Shown: piece after piece, positions 62,176 through 64,000 of the stretch
Numbering within the stretch: the first letter of the stretch is position 1
How the letters are laid out: the number at the start of each line of letters is the position of its first letter
Assembly (NCBI RefSeq): GCF_039503195.1
Contig: NZ_JBCJKP010000001.1
Span: 9,176,001 to 9,240,000 of the forward strand
Reading direction: 5' to 3'
Length of the DNA: 64,000 nucleotides
From: Streptomyces mirabilis
GTDB taxonomy: Bacteria; Actinomycetota; Actinomycetes; Streptomycetales; Streptomycetaceae
Position numbers and translations under genes: made by a program
The notes under the pieces: model-generated
The model's input: the letters and a program-made list of their open reading frames with translations, nothing else
Told to the model about the DNA's origin: nothing
Databases searched by the model: none

Positions 62176-64000
62176 ATGAGCGCCACCGTGGAGGCCCGCG
62201 GACCGAGGGATGCCACGGGTCCCGTACCGCCGTCCCGGGTCGGCTTCCTCAGCAAGGTGCCCGAAGGCTTCGCGGCCTTCTTCGGCGCCCTCTCGCTGCT
62301 GTGCGTCCTGCTGGCCTTCTTCGCTCCCGTGCGCCGTCTGCTGTACCCCGTCGTTGCCTTCCTCGACCTGTTGATCGTCCCGGTCAGCGCCAACCTCGCG
62401 TACGCCGTCTTCCTCTTCCTGCTCGCCGCCGCGACCGCCGCCCGCAAGAAGGTCGCCTGGTGGCTGGTCGTCGTCTACCTCGGCGTGCTGGTCTTCTTCG
62501 ACGTCGCCGGCCTGGCGATGGGCCTGTACGCCGAGTCGCTGCCGTCCTTCATCGCCTGCGGACTGCTGCTGGTGCTCCTGATCGTGGCGCGCCGCGAGTT
62601 CTACGCCGACTCCCGGCGCGGCGCCGTATGGCGCGCCCTGGCCGTGCTGCTCGTCGGACTCGCCGTGGCGATCCTGATCGGCTGGGGCCTGGTCGAGTGG
62701 TTCCCCGGCACGCTGGCCTCGGAAGAACGGCTGGTGTGGGCGGCCAGCCGGGTGTGCGGCGGGCTGGTCCCCAGCAGTTCGTTCAGCGGGCGCCCGCCCC
62801 GCAAGCTCTTCTTCGTCCTCGGCCTCCTCGGTGCCCTCGCCCAGCTCAACGCCGTCGCCACCCTCTTCCGCTCCCAGCGCCTGGAGGCGGCCCTGCGCGG
62901 CGACGAGGAGGCCCGCATCCGCGCCCTCCTGCGGGCGTACGGCGCCGACGACTCCCTCGGCTACTTCGCCACCCGCCGCGACAAGGCCGTCGTCTTCTCA
63001 CCCAGCGGCAAGGCCGCCGTCACCTACCGCGTCGAGGCCGGCGTCTGCCTGGCCAGCGGCGACCCCGTCGGCGACCGCGAGGCCTGGCCGCACGCCATCG
63101 AGGCCTGGCTCGGCCTGGCCCGCCGCTACGCCTGGGCGCCCGCCGTCATGGGCACCTCGGAGGACGGGGCCAAGGCCTTCGCGCGCGCCGGGCTCGGCGC
63201 GCTCGAACTCGGCGACGAGGCGATCCTGCACGTCGCCGGCTTCGACCTGGACGGCCGCGACATGCGTGTCACCCGCCAGGCGGTGAACCGCGTACGGCGC
63301 ACCGGCGCCACCTGCCGGGTACGCCGCCACTCCAGCCTCACCGACGAGGAGATGGAGGAGATCATCGACAAGGCGGACGCCTGGCGCGACACCGAGACCG
63401 AGCGCGGCTTCTCCATGGCGCTGGACCGGCTCGGCGACCCCGCGGACGGCGACTGCCTGCTCGTCGAGGCCCTGACGCCCGAGGGCAAGCTCCTCGCGCT
63501 GCTGTCCTTCGTGCCCTGGGGCAAGGACGGCATCTCGCTCGACCTCATGCGCCGCGACCGCAGCGCCCCGAACGGCGTCATGGAGTTCATGGTCGCCGAG
63601 GTGTGCGCGGCGGCCGGGACGTTCGGCGTACGGCGCATCTCCCTCAACTTCGCGGTGTTCCGGTCGGTCTTCGAGGAGGGCGCCCGGATCGGTGCGGGTC
63701 CGGTGCTCCGGCTCTGGCGCGGACTGCTGCTGTTCTTCTCCCGGTGGTGGCAGCTGGAGGCCCTCTACCGGTCCAACGCCAAGTTCCAGCCCGAGTGGTA
63801 CCCCCGCTTCATCTGTTACGGCGACACCGGCTCCCTCGCCCGCATCGGCCTGGCGTCCGGCATCGCCGAGGGCTTCGTCTCCGTGCCCTCGCTGCGCAAG
63901 CTCTGGGGCAAGGGGCACCCGAGGACCGGACCCCACCCCGCGAGCACCGCGGGCCTGCCCTCGCTGTCGGCCCTCGGCCTCGACGAGGGCGAGGAGGCGG
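62176..64000 (+). CDS. Membrane phosphatidylglycerol lysyltransferase-domain (DUF2156) protein, 3' truncated by window
   Basis: The frame is open for 608 residues to the window edge. The first ~240 residues carry about seven hydrophobic segments, with a break at EWFPGTLASEERLVWAA. From ~265 on there is a cytoplasmic GNAT-like DUF2156 domain (GYFATRRDKAVVFSPSGKAAVTYRV, ASGDPVGDREAWPHAIEAWL, MRRDRSAPNGVMEFMVAE, FRSVFEEGARIGAGP, YRSNAKFQPEWYPRFICY), as in MprF and the N-terminal part of LysX. Aminoacylation of phosphatidylglycerol is the likely type of activity. No RBS is seen before ATG 62176. A TAGAGT at 62163-62168 sits at -10 spacing, so the mRNA may be leaderless. Confidence 0.85.
   Translation, partial: MSATVEARGPRDATGPVPPSRVGFLSKVPEGFAAFFGALSLLCVLLAFFAPVRRLLYPVVAFLDLLIVPVSANLAYAVFLFLLAAATAARKKVAWWLVVVYLGVLVFFDVAGLAMGLYAESLPSFIACGLLLVLLIVARREFYADSRRGAVWRALAVLLVGLAVAILIGWGLVEWFPGTLASEERLVWAASRVCGGLVPSSSFSGRPPRKLFFVLGLLGALAQLNAVATLFRSQRLEAALRGDEEARIRALLRAYGADDSLGYFATRRDKAVVFSPSGKAAVTYRVEAGVCLASGDPVGDREAWPHAIEAWLGLARRYAWAPAVMGTSEDGAKAFARAGLGALELGDEAILHVAGFDLDGRDMRVTRQAVNRVRRTGATCRVRRHSSLTDEEMEEIIDKADAWRDTETERGFSMALDRLGDPADGDCLLVEALTPEGKLLALLSFVPWGKDGISLDLMRRDRSAPNGVMEFMVAEVCAAAGTFGVRRISLNFAVFRSVFEEGARIGAGPVLRLWRGLLLFFSRWWQLEALYRSNAKFQPEWYPRFICYGDTGSLARIGLASGIAEGFVSVPSLRKLWGKGHPRTGPHPASTAGLPSLSALGLDEGEEA

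Overview
The window is a 64 kb piece of a high-GC actinobacterial chromosome, almost certainly Streptomyces. The basis is a GC content near 70 percent, frequent GTG and TTG starts, Tat-type signals on secreted hydrolases, an ABC importer without its own ATPase, one TTA (bldA-type) codon, and gene types usual in that genus (GlgM/GlgC, Rpf-like peptidoglycan hydrolase, WS/DGAT, SpoIIE-type phosphatase, ECF sigma with zinc anti-sigma). No rRNA, tRNA, CRISPR, prophage or insertion sequence was seen. The first gene is cut by the left edge and the last by the right edge.

Layout. 1-2620: tail of a molybdenum-hydroxylase accessory operon (XdhC-YHS, CoxD-like AAA ATPase, CoxE-like VWA protein). 2951-4924: panD, a GNAT, a racemase-like protein and a proline-rich peptide. 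5048-9366: gnd (minus), a secreted Rpf/LysM/M23 hydrolase and a DMT transporter with a repetitive tail. 9577-12874: FhuF-like protein, then GlgM and GlgC. 13099-20571: PA14-GH2 enzyme, WS/DGAT-like acyltransferase, zinc-knuckle SDR, serine hydrolase. 20690-26038: SDR, HD-like protein, a permease with a His-rich tail behind a CsoR-type operator, a 57-residue peptide, GNAT, amidase.

26291-51865 is the core of the window, a glycan-foraging island in three blocks. Block A (26291-32070) is a GH29-GH20-GH29 operon of secreted enzymes (two alpha-L-fucosidases around a hexosaminidase or lacto-N-biosidase-like enzyme). Block B (32180-42970) has a LacI regulator divergent from a carbohydrate ABC importer, a cytoplasmic GH5-like hydrolase, an exported GH85 endo-beta-N-acetylglucosaminidase and a cytoplasmic GH38 alpha-mannosidase. 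Together these fit release, import and internal dismantling of high-mannose N-glycans. Block C (43011-51865) has a FadR-type regulator divergent from a ribose-class ABC importer and five enzymes that fit oxidative L-fucose catabolism: mutarotase, dehydrogenase, lactonase, fuconate dehydratase and a second dehydrogenase. Block A would feed fucose into block C. Operator-like inverted repeats lie in front of all three blocks.

51894-64000 holds an LMF-type membrane protein, a lipoprotein, a PAS/GAF/SpoIIE phosphatase, an Fpg/Nei glycosylase, an ECF sigma/anti-sigma pair, a CapA-like lipoprotein, a universal stress protein and a membrane DUF2156 protein. The phosphatase and the sigma factor each appear to carry a one-base deletion that splits the reading frame, which is either real inactivation or a sequencing/assembly fault. 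Short tandem duplications that copy a ribosome-binding site together with a start codon occur twice, and a duplicated RBS alone occurs once more.
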